A DNA stretch of 39,553 nucleotides from an uncultured bacterium (GCA_903831805.1 CAIKZD010000013.1:1-39553); one strand, 5' to 3'; shown: positions 1-7,896, numbered from the stretch's first letter. Program-made: numbers and translations. Notes: generated by a model not told the origin, from the sequence alone.

Positions 1-21
1 CGACAAATTCATTAGATGGAT

Positions 22-76
22 TTTTTGGAAAAACAAAAACGCTCCTGCGAGTCCACAGAGGACTGACGCAAGAGCG
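22..76 (-). terminator. Hairpin with a T-rich tract on the minus strand
   Basis: The arms 40-54 and 60-76 pair imperfectly around a 5-nt loop. Read on the minus strand, the hairpin is followed by a T-rich tract (complement of 22-39), which is the form of an intrinsic terminator. No minus-strand gene is visible immediately upstream. It could instead be a 5' leader hairpin for the plus-strand gene at 182. Confidence 0.4.
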
Positions 77-181
77 CAGATACAAACTAATTCAAGAAAT
101 TTTGGAAAAATAGCCTCCCGATTGTTTAATTAACCCTGATTTTGCAGAAGAAGTGTTCTTTAAATCCAAAAGGAGACGAAT

Positions 182-445
182 ATGAATATGATAAAAAACG
201 TTGCCGAAGGTATGTTTATTGTTATTTTGGCTCAGATTCTTTTTTGCACTATGGCGCTGGAGGTTATCTGGCCGTTTCAGAATGCCTACGAGCTAAAGGA
301 GTTTGTATCAGTAGTTTTGGATGACATGAGCATCCAGCCAATATATTTGTATATAGCTGGAAGAACAGCAGGCATGATTTTGCTTACCCTGTTGTTTTTC
401 GAAATACGTGCTGTATCAGAGAAGAGGAGGATCAAAAAAGTTTAA
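182..445 (+). CDS. Small two-TM membrane protein, ORFan (87 aa)
   Basis: I do not recognise a family. The 87-residue product has a hydrophobic segment near residues 11-28, a short polar stretch with acidic residues, a second hydrophobic segment around residues 55-73 and a basic C-terminus (EKRRIKKV), so it is probably a two-pass inner-membrane protein. The start at 182 is supported by an AGGAG Shine-Dalgarno at 171-175. A second ATG lies two codons later. An AT-rich inverted repeat (424-461) overlaps the stop codon and a strong terminator follows at 466-501, so the gene is probably a single-gene unit. No promoter is clear inside the window. Its strong SD and terminator resemble those of the other ORFans here. 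Confidence 0.7.
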   Translation: MNMIKNVAEGMFIVILAQILFCTMALEVIWPFQNAYELKEFVSVVLDDMSIQPIYLYIAGRTAGMILLTLLFFEIRAVSEKRRIKKV

Positions 446-465
446 AAAACTTTTTCTCCTCAACC

Positions 466-501
466 CCGGCCGTGGAAATATTTTTCCTCGGCCGGTTTTT
501 T
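466..501 (+). terminator. Rho-independent terminator after the 87-aa gene
   Basis: CCGGCCG (466-472) pairs perfectly with CGGCCGG (489-495) and is followed by six T's. Just upstream, GAGGAG (424-429) and CTCCTC (456-461) enclose A-run/T-run arms, giving a second hairpin over the stop codon. Confidence 0.85.
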
Positions 502-510
502 GTATTCTCT

Positions 511-627
511 ACGAATTACCCGCCTCGACTCGCGGAGACGATCCTCTCGCCCGCTTCGACTCGAATTGACATCTTCGTCGAATCGAGGCGAGTCGACGCG
601 AGGCGGGCGAATTGGTACGAATGTACG
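511..627. repeat. GC-rich, CGA-rich complex inverted repeat
   Basis: This non-coding stretch is far more GC-rich than its surroundings. CCCGCCTCG (519-527) pairs with CGAGGCGGG (599-607), flanked by AATTAC and GAATTGG. CGACTCG recurs inside the left half and CGAGTCG in the right half, so smaller hairpins nest in the larger one. The edges carry ACGAATTAC (511-519) and GTACGAATGTACGAA, words that recur at 28115-28156 in the FemX-like gene. With 675-706 it accounts for most of the 446-764 gap; I see no gene there. Confidence 0.6.
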
Positions 628-674
628 AAGAAGAAAGCACGTGTCATTATTTGTGTAATATATAAATACAATGT

Positions 675-706
675 GGGGTTAATATTGACCGGTGAATATT
701 CACCCC
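675..706. repeat. Nested palindrome upstream of the AbiE operon
   Basis: GGGGTTAATATT (675-686) pairs with AATATTCACCCC (695-706) with one mismatch. The right half contains a second perfect palindrome, GGTGAATATTCACC (691-704). It lies 24 nt upstream of the -35 of the toxin-antitoxin promoter and could be a dispersed repeat or an operator. Confidence 0.6.
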
Positions 707-729
707 CTACATACTAGCTTGAGCGGCAA

Positions 730-758
730 TTGACTTCGTACTTATGTTATGATATGCT
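730..758 (+). promoter_or_regulatory. Promoter of the AbiE operon, predicted leaderless
   Basis: -35 TTGACT (730-735), a 17-nt spacer, -10 TATGCT (753-758). The ATG of the antitoxin begins at 765, where transcription should start, so the mRNA should have no leader. No Shine-Dalgarno is present. Confidence 0.7.
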
Positions 759-764
759 GTACAT

Positions 765-1349
765 ATGAGTACAGTAAAAAATAACCAAAAAATAAAAAAA
801 GGCTCATATAAAGAAAGATTTTCTCAATTGGCCAAATTGGGCGTTTTGGTGTTTCACACGAATGATTTGGCTAATTTATGGCAAATAAAAAATGCCAACA
901 CTCTATACACAACACTTAAAAGATACTCCAGGGAAGGATTGATAATTAGGATCCAAAGAGGGCTATACTCACTGTTGCCAGTAGGAAAAATAGACCCGCA
1001 ATTGTTGGGGGTAAAGTTTTTGCATAAATATGCTTATGTGAGCACGGAAACAGTCTTGGTTCAAGAGGGAATAATTTTTCAAAGCATTCCTCAAAGCACT
1101 CTTATAAGCTCAGTTTCTCAAAAATTTACTGTTGGCAATAATCGATACGTCTGTAGGCAGTTGGCGGACAAGTTTTTATTCAACGACGCGGGAATTGTTT
1201 TGCGAGACGGTGTGCAGGTGGCCACGCTTTCGCGGGCGGTGGCAGATTTACTTTATTTCAATCCCAAATATCATTTTGACGCCAAACATTTAATCAATTG
1301 GAAGAAAGTTCGCACTATTCAAGCGCGAATCGGATATCCGCGGACATAA
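765..1349 (+). CDS. AbiEi-type antitoxin / transcriptional regulator
   Basis: The 194-residue protein looks like an AbiEi-family antitoxin of type IV toxin-antitoxin systems. The N-terminal 75 residues form a winged helix-turn-helix (segment with NANTLYTTLKRYSREGLI, then the RIQRGLYSLLP wing), followed by the typical C-terminal part with YVSTETVL and LSRAVADLLYF. In characterised AbiE systems the antitoxin represses its own operon and counteracts the toxin, usually without stable binding. The start is set by an ATG exactly 6 nt after the -10 box. The toxin gene follows after 11 nt. Nucleic-acid binding is inferred from the fold; no target is visible except the palindrome at 675-706. Confidence 0.8.
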   Translation: MSTVKNNQKIKKGSYKERFSQLAKLGVLVFHTNDLANLWQIKNANTLYTTLKRYSREGLIIRIQRGLYSLLPVGKIDPQLLGVKFLHKYAYVSTETVLVQEGIIFQSIPQSTLISSVSQKFTVGNNRYVCRQLADKFLFNDAGIVLRDGVQVATLSRAVADLLYFNPKYHFDAKHLINWKKVRTIQARIGYPRT

Positions 1350-1360
1350 AAATAAAAAAT

Positions 1361-2107
1361 ATGATAACTCCAAGAACTCAAGATGCAAAACACAAAGCTT
1401 GGCTTTTCAGATTATTAAGCGCGATAGCAGACGACACTTATTTGGTCAGCGTTTTATATTTCAAGGGCGGAACATGCGCAGCGATGCAAGGTTTTCTGGA
1501 TCGGTTTTCAGTGGATCTGGATTTTGATTATCTGGGGAAAAAAGAAGCTGTTGCCAAGACGCAAAAGAAGATGGAGGAGATTTTCGAGCAGCTGGGGCTG
1601 GAAATAAAAGACAAGAGCCAGAAAGTGCCGCAATATTTTTTGAAGTATGAAGCCGGGTCTGGAGAACGCAATACATTGAAGGTGGATATTTCTTTTCCGC
1701 CGCCAAAGTCTAATAAATATGAAAGCGTAGAGATAGCTGAGATTGATCGGATTATGCATTGCCAGACAATCGAAACGATGTTTGCTAATAAATTAGTGGC
1801 TCTCATAGAGCGTTATGAGAAAAATGGTTCGATTGCTGGGCGAGATTTGTATGACGTGCATTATTTTTTCATGCAAGGCTTTCGCTATAATAGCGAGGTC
1901 ATTGAAGAAAGAAGGAAAGAAAAACCCATCGGTTTTATCAAGGCTTTGGTGGCTTTTGTGAAGAAAGAAATAACCCAGACCGCGATCGATCAAGATCTTA
2001 ACATTCTTTTGGAGCCAAAGAAATTCCAGCAGATTAGAAAAAACTTAAAACAAGAAACTCTTGTTTTTCTTCAAGATGAGATTCGTCGGTTGGAAAATAA
2101 GGTTTAA
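1361..2107 (+). CDS. AbiEii-type nucleotidyltransferase toxin
   Basis: The 248-residue protein has the DUF1814/AbiEii nucleotidyltransferase layout: GGT at 36-38, an RFSVDLDF block (D52 and D54) for metal binding, a third acidic residue in VDISF (D109), a lysine in NKLVALIER (K144) and the RDLYDVHYF motif (D162, D165). Such toxins transfer nucleotides to RNA targets (tRNA in studied homologues) and stop growth. I place the start at the ATG at 1361, 11 nt after the antitoxin stop. An in-frame TTG at 1298 would add 21 residues overlapping the antitoxin and has no support. All motif residues are present, so it is probably active. Operon with the upstream antitoxin. Confidence 0.85.
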   Translation: MITPRTQDAKHKAWLFRLLSAIADDTYLVSVLYFKGGTCAAMQGFLDRFSVDLDFDYLGKKEAVAKTQKKMEEIFEQLGLEIKDKSQKVPQYFLKYEAGSGERNTLKVDISFPPPKSNKYESVEIAEIDRIMHCQTIETMFANKLVALIERYEKNGSIAGRDLYDVHYFFMQGFRYNSEVIEERRKEKPIGFIKALVAFVKKEITQTAIDQDLNILLEPKKFQQIRKNLKQETLVFLQDEIRRLENKV

Positions 2108-2139
2108 AAAATCCCTGCCAGTATTTTGGTAGGGATTTT
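2108..2139. terminator. Bidirectional terminator between abiEii and yebC
   Basis: AAAATCCCTGCCA (2108-2120) pairs with TGGTAGGGATTTT (2127-2139), with one G-T wobble pair. T-tracts follow on both strands, which fits the convergent genes. Confidence 0.8.
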
Positions 2140-2161
2140 ATGGTAGGAAGAAAAATATTGC

Positions 2162-2875
2162 CTACAGATTATCAAATATCTCATCCACATCATCCAGTTC
2201 GTCCAAAACTTCCAAGAGTTTGTCATAGGCTTCGCGGGTGGTGGCGTCGATTTCGATTGTGCTTTTAGGAAGATATGACAAGTTGGCTTCGGCGATTTTG
2301 AGGCCGGAGGCTTTCAGTTTGTCTTGCACGGCTTGCAACTCAGTCGGTTCGGTGAAAATGACGAAAGCACCCTCTTCGGTTTTCATGTCTTTCGCGCCAG
2401 CTTCGATGGCCGCCATTTCCAGTTCTTCGATATTTTTTCCATCGGTTTCGATGATGATGGCGCCGACTGGGTCGAAGTTCCACATGGATGAGCCGGCTTC
2501 GCCGAACTTGCCGCCGTTTTTGGTGAGGGCGGTTTTCACTTCGCCGAGCGTGCGGTTCTTTTTGTCGGTGGTGGCTTTTATGAGCATCATGACATTGCCC
2601 GGACCTTTGGCCTCATAGACCACTTCTTCCATCTTTTCGCCTTTCATTTCGCCGCTACCGCGTTTCACGGCGCGATCAATGTTGGCTTTAGGCATATTAT
2701 AGGCTAAGGCCTTATCAATAGCGGCGCGCAACTGAAAATTAGTGTCCGGATTGCCGCCGCCGGCTTGGGCGGCGATGACGATGGGCTTGGCAAGAACCGT
2801 GAAAACCTTGGCGCGCTTGGCGTCATTTACGCCTTTTCTTTGCTTAATTCCAGCCCAATGTGAGTGTCCTGACAT
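2162..2875 (-). CDS. yebC: YebC/PmpR family protein
   Basis: A full-length (237 aa) YebC/PmpR/TACO1 family protein. The start MSGHSHWAGIKQRKG is diagnostic, followed by the family blocks NMPKANIDRAVKRGSGE and VYEAKGPGNVMMLIKATTDKKNRT. The protein is cytosolic. Members were long called transcriptional regulators; more recent work on homologues points to a translation role, helping ribosomes through difficult peptide stretches. The upstream region holds two copies of TATACTAAATA and, further up on the minus strand, TTGAAA-N17-TAGAAT, a plausible promoter about 40 nt from the ATG. It is transcribed alone and ends at the bidirectional terminator at 2108. Confidence 0.95.
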   Translation of the reverse strand: MSGHSHWAGIKQRKGVNDAKRAKVFTVLAKPIVIAAQAGGGNPDTNFQLRAAIDKALAYNMPKANIDRAVKRGSGEMKGEKMEEVVYEAKGPGNVMMLIKATTDKKNRTLGEVKTALTKNGGKFGEAGSSMWNFDPVGAIIIETDGKNIEELEMAAIEAGAKDMKTEEGAFVIFTEPTELQAVQDKLKASGLKIAEANLSYLPKSTIEIDATTREAYDKLLEVLDELDDVDEIFDNL

Positions 2876-2952
2876 AGTATATTTAGTATAAGCGGATTAG
2901 TATTTAGTATAATTCTAGCACTGGGAATGGAGAATTTCAAGGAAAATATTTT

Positions 2953-5034
2953 TTATATCTTATTCAAAAAGCCATTAAGCACTGAGTTTATTTTCAGCCA
3001 AAAAATTTCTGAGAAAGTTATGGCCCAATGTTTTTGGGAGACATTGCTAGTGAAGGCGTAGTGATTTTCTTGAGTGGAAATGGTGCGGACTCCGAGGACG
3101 CGGGGCTGGTTTTGTGCTATAGCTGTGGGGATTTTTATTTTATCATCAATATTGATCAGTTCGATTTGATAGTCTTGTTTTTTCTGCCAAGCCGGATCGA
3201 CGGAATATTTTCCTAAATCAGTCGTCGGTACAAATGGATCTACTTCTTTTGCCTCGGGCGTTGTTGAAGTTTCAGGGGTGGATTTATTCGTGGTATCCGT
3301 GGATAGATTTTTTTCTGAGTTGTTCGGTGCGCCTGCCCATGTCCAGTTACTCCCGGTTTCTTTTTGGTACAGCTCGTTTTCCTGTATGGATTTTTTGCCG
3401 TGGTCATATTGGATTTTTTGCACCACTTTGCCACTTGGGTCACGCAACTCTATTTTGTCTTTGATGTTGGCCAAGGTGAAGGCGCAAATGTCTCGCAGCA
3501 GTTTTTTAATCTGGCCGGCTTTGATGAAAAAATCTTCGCGGATGGGGTGGTTGTATAAATTTTTCCACCCGGTGGCGATTGACCAGCCTTTTAGATTGAT
3601 TTTTTTCTTGGTTTTGTTTTCAATTTCCAGCCATTCATTTTCGGTGTCGGAGCCTTTAGGATTGGGTGAAAAATTAACTATCCTGATTTTGGGAGCGCTG
3701 TATTTTTCTACCTGTACAGTGAAATTGTAGAGGGCGTCTTCGCCTTTCCCGGTGATTTTTAGTGTAGCGTCAAAGTCGCCAGTTTTTTCATATTTATGCT
3801 TGGTTTTTTGCAGATAACTTTTATGGCCGTCGCCAAAATCCCAGGTGAATTTCTGGGCGTCATCGTCTGCCGCCACTTCAAAAGCGGCGTAAATATTGGC
3901 ATATATCTTATCGTCTTTTGAAATTTTTCCGCTTAGGATTTTATCAAATTGGTTTTCTTTCTCAGGCGTAGCCATTGACGTCCAACGCCAAGCAGTGCCA
4001 TCGAAAGCATAGGCATATTTAGATTTGGGCGAAGTGTAGGCGCGACTGTCCGCTAGTACTTTATTATTATCATACAAAAATACCGTGTCGCCCTTGGAAT
4101 CATTATTAAGTGAGAGGGTGCCATGGAAAACCGAAAAGTCCCTGGTCTTTCCTATGGTATCTATCTTTTTGCAACTACCACTATCACCCTTGTCATTTTC
4201 TGTTTTGTCTTTCAAGCACCATTTGGAAAAATCAAGATCAATGCCACTGGTATTTTTTATTTCTACAAATTCTTTTTCGCCCGCTGCAGTCAAGGGCGCG
4301 GGATAGATTTCGTTAATTTTTACTTTGTCGAGGTAATCAGGTTTTTTGGAAGTGTCGCCGCCGGTGTCGTCAGGCGGAGGAGTGTCATCGATTGACTTAC
4401 AATCTTCTTTAGTAGGGTTTTCCTTGCCAGGAGTGCCATCCTGCGCACAACTCTCATACCAATCATTTGTGGATATATTTTTCTCTAAAGAATTGCCTTC
4501 AGTGACTTCCAGGTAGTCGCTGTATTTTATTTGTCCGAAACAATTTTTATTATCCTTAGATAAGGCGATAATTTTTCCATTTCCATAAGACAGTAATGTC
4601 ATGGAGGATTGCAGAACTGTTCCGGAAAAACTAAATTTTTTATTAAAATTAGCGAGACTAGTGGCAATTATGAAGTAGGAGTTGGCAGGGATGAGTATGC
4701 TTGATGGACTGACTACTTGATGTTTAACGTAAGTTCCATCGGTTTTTAATTCGCAAACGAAAAGACTCTTTAATTTGTCGGAAGTCTCTGGCTTTTCAAG
4801 AAGCAAATCACTTCCAGGATTAAAAATCTCAATCCATTTGCTAGATGCGCTGTCAGTTCCTTGCGGAGCATAGAGGATTTCTGTAATAGCTAAATCGCTT
4901 TCATCTGCTAAGCACATTTTTCCCAAATAAAAAACCGCCACTAATAAAATTGGCAGTGAAAGAATAAGCCTAAAGACAGAGAATAGTTTTTTGTTTTTAT
5001 TTTTGCCACACACAGCGGCAGATAACTTTTTCAC
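2953..5034 (-). CDS. Secreted lamin-tail-domain and PKD-domain protein (693 aa)
   Basis: Large exported protein. Residues 1-44 are a basic N-terminus plus a hydrophobic signal/anchor segment. Lamin-tail (LTD)-like domains follow: one starts at ITEILYAPQG with KWIEIFNPG (about 48-170), a second at VKINEIYPAP with EFVEIKN (about 238-350) and a third at IRIVNFSPNPKGSD with NEWLEIENK (about 450-550). Between the second and third is a PKD-like domain (FTWDFGDG, about 380-445). The C-terminal 130 residues are low complexity (Ser/Thr/Glu) and end with a hydrophobic stretch. Multi-LTD proteins are common surface or secreted proteins in Patescibacteria; binding or anchoring is the usual guess. I read a GTG start at 5034. 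No catalytic motif is visible. Confidence 0.8.
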   Translation of the reverse strand: MKKLSAAVCGKNKNKKLFSVFRLILSLPILLVAVFYLGKMCLADESDLAITEILYAPQGTDSASSKWIEIFNPGSDLLLEKPETSDKLKSLFVCELKTDGTYVKHQVVSPSSILIPANSYFIIATSLANFNKKFSFSGTVLQSSMTLLSYGNGKIIALSKDNKNCFGQIKYSDYLEVTEGNSLEKNISTNDWYESCAQDGTPGKENPTKEDCKSIDDTPPPDDTGGDTSKKPDYLDKVKINEIYPAPLTAAGEKEFVEIKNTSGIDLDFSKWCLKDKTENDKGDSGSCKKIDTIGKTRDFSVFHGTLSLNNDSKGDTVFLYDNNKVLADSRAYTSPKSKYAYAFDGTAWRWTSMATPEKENQFDKILSGKISKDDKIYANIYAAFEVAADDDAQKFTWDFGDGHKSYLQKTKHKYEKTGDFDATLKITGKGEDALYNFTVQVEKYSAPKIRIVNFSPNPKGSDTENEWLEIENKTKKKINLKGWSIATGWKNLYNHPIREDFFIKAGQIKKLLRDICAFTLANIKDKIELRDPSGKVVQKIQYDHGKKSIQENELYQKETGSNWTWAGAPNNSEKNLSTDTTNKSTPETSTTPEAKEVDPFVPTTDLGKYSVDPAWQKKQDYQIELINIDDKIKIPTAIAQNQPRVLGVRTISTQENHYAFTSNVSQKHWAITFSEIFWLKINSVLNGFLNKI

Positions 5035-5079
5035 CCGAACTTTAGCCCCTTTTTATATTAAAAAATATAAGAAAAAATG

Positions 5080-5679
5080 TTATGCTTCGTCACCATCATG
5101 GTGGATTTTTTTGTTGAGCATCTCGGTGAACTCCACGTCTTCTTGGTGCTCGAATTTCTTTTGCAATTTCATAATCAGATCTTTGACGGCGTACGGGTCT
5201 GGGATATTTTTGAAAAGAAATTTTTCTTGTTCGGCGGCCGTTTGGACTTCCAGATTGCCATAATTGAGAAAAGTGGGGATGACACCTTTGACGTCCGTGG
5301 CCACGTCCTGGATCTTTTCCAAGCGGAGCTCGCTGGTAGTCCGGGCAAAGAGCCCATCTTGCTCAATGTTCACGATGCGCTGATCTGTCACAATCCAAAC
5401 GTCGAAATAGTAATCGATCCAGATGATGAAAAAGGTGATCCAGGTGAAAATGAAAAACAGATTGCGCACAAAAGCAATCAGTTTTTGGAAGGTGGCACTT
5501 TCGAAATTGCCGAAAAAAACCGCCGTCAGCCCGTATGAGCCAAAAAGGATAAGGAGCATTACGAAAATGATGAAGAACTGACTGAGAATATCGAACCAGT
5601 GGCGATGCAAAACGAGCAGGATCTGTTCATCCTCTCGTTGCCCGTTGAAATGAAATTTAGTGAAAGGAGTTTCTAACAT
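5080..5679 (-). CDS. Bacterial PH-domain (bPH2/YdbS-like) membrane protein
   Basis: 199 residues. Two long hydrophobic segments (about 33-57 and 68-90) are followed by a bacterial pleckstrin-homology-like domain: WIVTDQRIVNIEQDGLFAR, SELRLEKIQDV, then NYGNLEVQTA and FKNIPDP, the usual order in bPH2 proteins. The charged C-terminal tail ends in KKIHHDGDEA. bPH2 proteins sit in the inner membrane and their biochemical role is largely unknown. The start lies 2 nt beyond the stop of the upstream small membrane gene, so they form an operon. Confidence 0.85.
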   Translation of the reverse strand: MLETPFTKFHFNGQREDEQILLVLHRHWFDILSQFFIIFVMLLILFGSYGLTAVFFGNFESATFQKLIAFVRNLFFIFTWITFFIIWIDYYFDVWIVTDQRIVNIEQDGLFARTTSELRLEKIQDVATDVKGVIPTFLNYGNLEVQTAAEQEKFLFKNIPDPYAVKDLIMKLQKKFEHQEDVEFTEMLNKKIHHDGDEA

Positions 5680-5681
5680 AG

Positions 5682-5906
5682 TTAGTTGATGAAAAATTGT
5701 GAAAATAAATTATTCCAGTCTATGGAGAAGAAAAGGAGGATGTTGGAAAAAAGGAGCAGAGTAGAAATTATGATAAAAAACGGCAGCAGAATTCTGTTCA
5801 GGCTGGCGTTGATGGAATATTTGACTAAGTGGTAGATGATGAAGGCATACAAAAAAACGAAAGTAAGCAGGATGACAATGTAAAGTCCAAGGACGAAGTA
5901 GAACAT
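5682..5906 (-). CDS. Small two-TM membrane protein (74 aa)
   Basis: A very hydrophobic 74-residue protein with two predicted membrane segments (about 3-28 and 40-62) joined by a short polar loop (YHLVKYSINASLNR). No family recognised. It directly precedes the PH-domain membrane protein, with 2 nt between the stop and the next ATG, so the two are probably co-translated and may act as a pair. The AT-rich dispersed repeat 5916-5972 lies just upstream. Confidence 0.6.
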   Translation of the reverse strand: MFYFVLGLYIVILLTFVFLYAFIIYHLVKYSINASLNRILLPFFIIISTLLLFSNILLFFSIDWNNLFSQFFIN

Positions 5907-5915
5907 AACAAATAA

Positions 5916-5972
5916 ATTTCAAAATCCAAATTACAAATTTCAAGTAAAGCTCAAATGACTAAAATCCAAATA
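5916..5972. repeat. AT-rich simple dispersed repeat
   Basis: Repeated words (AAAATCCAAA twice, TTACAAATTTCAA) fill the gap between ruvB and the small membrane gene. The same words occur inside tsaE (about 14018-14047), mutM (23021-23082) and the FemX-like gene (27448-27512). Confidence 0.6.
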
Positions 5973-5999
5973 CTCAGGGCGAATATTGTTACTGTATTT

Positions 6000-7010
6000 T
6001 TAAAATAAACTGCTTTCTTTGCTAATATATTTAATGCCAAGATGTTTGTAGGCGGCTTCGGTGACCATGCGGCCGCGTGGCGTGCGCGTGAGAAAGCCGA
6101 TTTGGATGAGATAGGGTTCGTAGACTTCTTCGATAGTTTTGATTTCTTCACTCGTAGCGGCCGACACTGTCCCAAGACCCACTGGTCCGCCGCCAAATTT
6201 TTCAATAATGGTGGTGAGGATGTGCTTATCAGCTGGCTCGAGTCCGAGCGGATCAACATCAATCATATCCAGCGCCAAGGTCGCCACCGCTGCATCAATC
6301 ATAGCATGATTTTTTATTTGTGAAAAATCGCGCACGCGTTTCAAAAGACGATTAGCTACACGTGGCGTGGCGCGGGCGCAAGTGGAAATTTTTTCGAGAC
6401 CTGAGTCATCAATGTTCACTCCCAAAATTCGGCCGGAACGTTCCAGGATTTTTTTGATTTCGGAGTTGGTATAAAATTCCAAACGATGGATGGCACCGAA
6501 GCGATTGCGAAGAGGATTGGACAGAGAGCCGAGTTTGGTGGTGGCGCCAATCAAAGTGAATTTCGGTAGATCAAGTTGGATGGTGCGAGCACTGGGACCC
6601 TTGCCAATAATAATATCCAATTTGTAATCTTCCATGGCTGGGTAGAGAATTTCTTCAATGGATTTGTTCAATCGATGAATTTCGTCGATGAATAGAATGT
6701 CGCCGTCTTGCAGATTAGTGAGGATGGAACCGAAATCACCCACGCGCTCGATGGCCGGACCGGAAGTGGTTTTGATGTTGACATTCAATTCTTTAGCAAT
6801 GATGTTGGCCAGAGTGGTTTTGCCGAGGCCGGCCGGGCCATATAAAAGCACATGTTCAATGGCTTCGCCGCGGTGTTTGGCGGCTTGGATAAGAATGTCC
6901 AGATTTTTTTTGACTTTTTCCTGGCCGACATATTCGCCGAAAGTTTGCGGGCGAAGCGTGATGTCAAAAGAAGCGTCTTCAGGTTGTTCGATGGAAGTAG
7001 TAATGGCCAT
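6000..7010 (-). CDS. ruvB: Holliday junction branch-migration helicase RuvB
   Basis: A complete 336-residue RuvB. It is the hexameric AAA+ motor that pumps DNA through RuvA-bound Holliday junctions. Walker A GPAGLGKT (58-65), Walker B LFIDE (106-110), sensor-1 GATTK (155-159; the usual last residue is R), arginine-finger region NPLRNRFG (165-172), and a C-terminal winged helix with [17 protein letters not shown]. ruvA is about 20 kb away at 26667, so the complex is encoded at two sites. A ruvC gene is not seen in the window. Start is the ATG at 7010; no clear promoter or SD. Confidence 0.97.
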   Translation of the reverse strand: MAITTSIEQPEDASFDITLRPQTFGEYVGQEKVKKNLDILIQAAKHRGEAIEHVLLYGPAGLGKTTLANIIAKELNVNIKTTSGPAIERVGDFGSILTNLQDGDILFIDEIHRLNKSIEEILYPAMEDYKLDIIIGKGPSARTIQLDLPKFTLIGATTKLGSLSNPLRNRFGAIHRLEFYTNSEIKKILERSGRILGVNIDDSGLEKISTCARATPRVANRLLKRVRDFSQIKNHAMIDAAVATLALDMIDVDPLGLEPADKHILTTIIEKFGGGPVGLGTVSAATSEEIKTIEEVYEPYLIQIGFLTRTPRGRMVTEAAYKHLGIKYISKESSLF

Positions 7011-7060
7011 AAGGATGTTAAAAGCTAAAATTGAAACTCATATTGATATTCTATCACCTC

Positions 7061-7089
7061 TTGACAAAAAAACCAAGCTATGCTATGCT
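7061..7089 (+). promoter_or_regulatory. Strong sigma-70-type promoter
   Basis: Consensus -35 TTGACA (7061-7066), a 17-nt spacer and -10 TATGCT (7084-7089). Transcription should begin near 7096, about 270 nt before the next SD-supported start codon at 7365. The long untranslated stretch suggests an RNA gene or structured leader. Confidence 0.75.
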
Positions 7090-7096
7090 CCAAAGT

Positions 7097-7285
7097 CATC
7101 CAATTCAGCTCAATTATGGGCTGGGTAGATGGCTAGCAGTAAATTGCAGGCAATTGGTGACTTCTATCTTTTGTCATCAATACGGGAACTTTTTTCAAGA
7201 CATGGGCGATTGGGTTTCGGCTCGGTCGTACCTCGATAGTGTTCCTTTTTTCGGGCTCCTAGTTCGAATTCTTGCCTGCAAATTA
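7097..7285 (+). ncRNA. Candidate structured RNA or long leader
   Basis: No convincing reading frame occupies this region. TTGCAGGCAA (7144-7153) pairs perfectly with TTGCCTGCAA (7272-7281), closing about 120 nt. Inside are a hairpin (TGGTGAC with GTCATCA), a pairing GGAAC/GTTCC and GATTGGG with CTCGGTC (G-T pairs allowed). Before it is a small hairpin CAGCTC/GGGCTG. The size of about 190 nt, a long-range closing stem and its own strong promoter recall 6S RNA, and the motif CTCGGTCGTACCTCG is loosely similar to the 3' bubble of 6S. I cannot assign it firmly. There are no tmRNA, RNase P or SRP signature sequences. It could also be a regulatory leader of the gene at 7365. Confidence 0.4.
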
Positions 7286-7364
7286 GTGAAAAAGCATGTT
7301 AACATACTAACATTTTAGCATGTTAGCAAAAGAGGAAAATTTCTTTGACAAGGGAGAGGATGTT

Positions 7365-7787
7365 ATGAAAAAAAACATCGAGGGAGTTAATGTATATGAT
7401 GGGGCAGCGAAAGGTGTAGGTATAATAGCCTATGGTATTGTTATTATTGGTATGACTGCTATAGGGTCTGTAGTTATTAGTTATCTATTGGGGCTGTTTG
7501 CAGTGTGGTTAAACCCAGCGGGGCTAGATCCAGCGGTAGAGGATGTCATTAATATTCTCACTTTTTGCCTTTCTCTGGCGCTTGCACTGTCTCTCACAGG
7601 GATTATCTATTTGGACGGCAAAGAAGATGGGATACTAATGGCATGGAAGGAGCTGGCTCGTGGAGTATCCTTTAAGGACGTTCCGGTCGAAGGAGGGAAG
7701 GAGTTTGATGTCGCAGTCGTGGTAAAATACAAGGATGGAAAGCTTTGGGGCATCGAGCTGAAGTCAGACGTTGATAAGCCAGCGTAA
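7365..7787 (+). CDS. Small membrane protein with a soluble C-terminal part (140 aa)
   Basis: Unrecognised family. The start at 7365 is chosen because of AGGGAGAGG at 7351-7359; an in-frame ATG at 7320 lacks an SD. The protein has two hydrophobic segments (about residues 15-47 and 62-84) and then a charged soluble region of about 50 residues. The gene follows a consensus promoter and a 270-nt leader or RNA, and ends at a strong terminator (7819-7853), so it is a single-gene unit. Its SD and terminators match the other ORFans of this window. Confidence 0.65.
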   Translation: MKKNIEGVNVYDGAAKGVGIIAYGIVIIGMTAIGSVVISYLLGLFAVWLNPAGLDPAVEDVINILTFCLSLALALSLTGIIYLDGKEDGILMAWKELARGVSFKDVPVEGGKEFDVAVVVKYKDGKLWGIELKSDVDKPA

Positions 7788-7818
7788 GGCGCCCCCGTAG
7801 GTTTAATTTTGACGAACG

Positions 7819-7853
7819 AAAAAGGCATCATTGTCTCTACATGATGCCTTTTT
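7819..7853 (+). terminator. Rho-independent terminator
   Basis: AAAAAGGCATCA (7819-7830) pairs perfectly with TGATGCCTTTTT (7842-7853) around an 11-nt loop. Confidence 0.9.
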
Positions 7854-7872
7854 ATAATTCCCGTGTTGTAGA

Positions 7873-7890
7873 GGTTTAATTTATTAAACC
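7873..7890. repeat. Mini-palindrome with a 2-nt loop
   Basis: GGTTTAAT (7873-7880) and ATTAAACC (7883-7890) form a mini-hairpin with loop TT. The flank GTAGAGG is repeated in reverse (CCTCTAC) at 7921-7927, so this and the next palindrome look like one composite element. Confidence 0.6.
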
Positions 7891-7896
7891 GGGTAC

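Noticed and set aside
1298-1360. TTG start giving a longer AbiEii overlapping the antitoxin
   Set aside because: No SD or promoter support; the ATG at 1361 fits family length and begins directly after the antitoxin stop.
2238-2618. 126-codon frame opposite yebC
   Set aside because: A shadow of the yebC coding strand with no RBS and no domain; yebC is unambiguous.
7031-7318. 95-codon open frame over the candidate RNA
   Set aside because: It starts upstream of the predicted transcript start, has no RBS and no recognisable domain, and the region folds as RNA.
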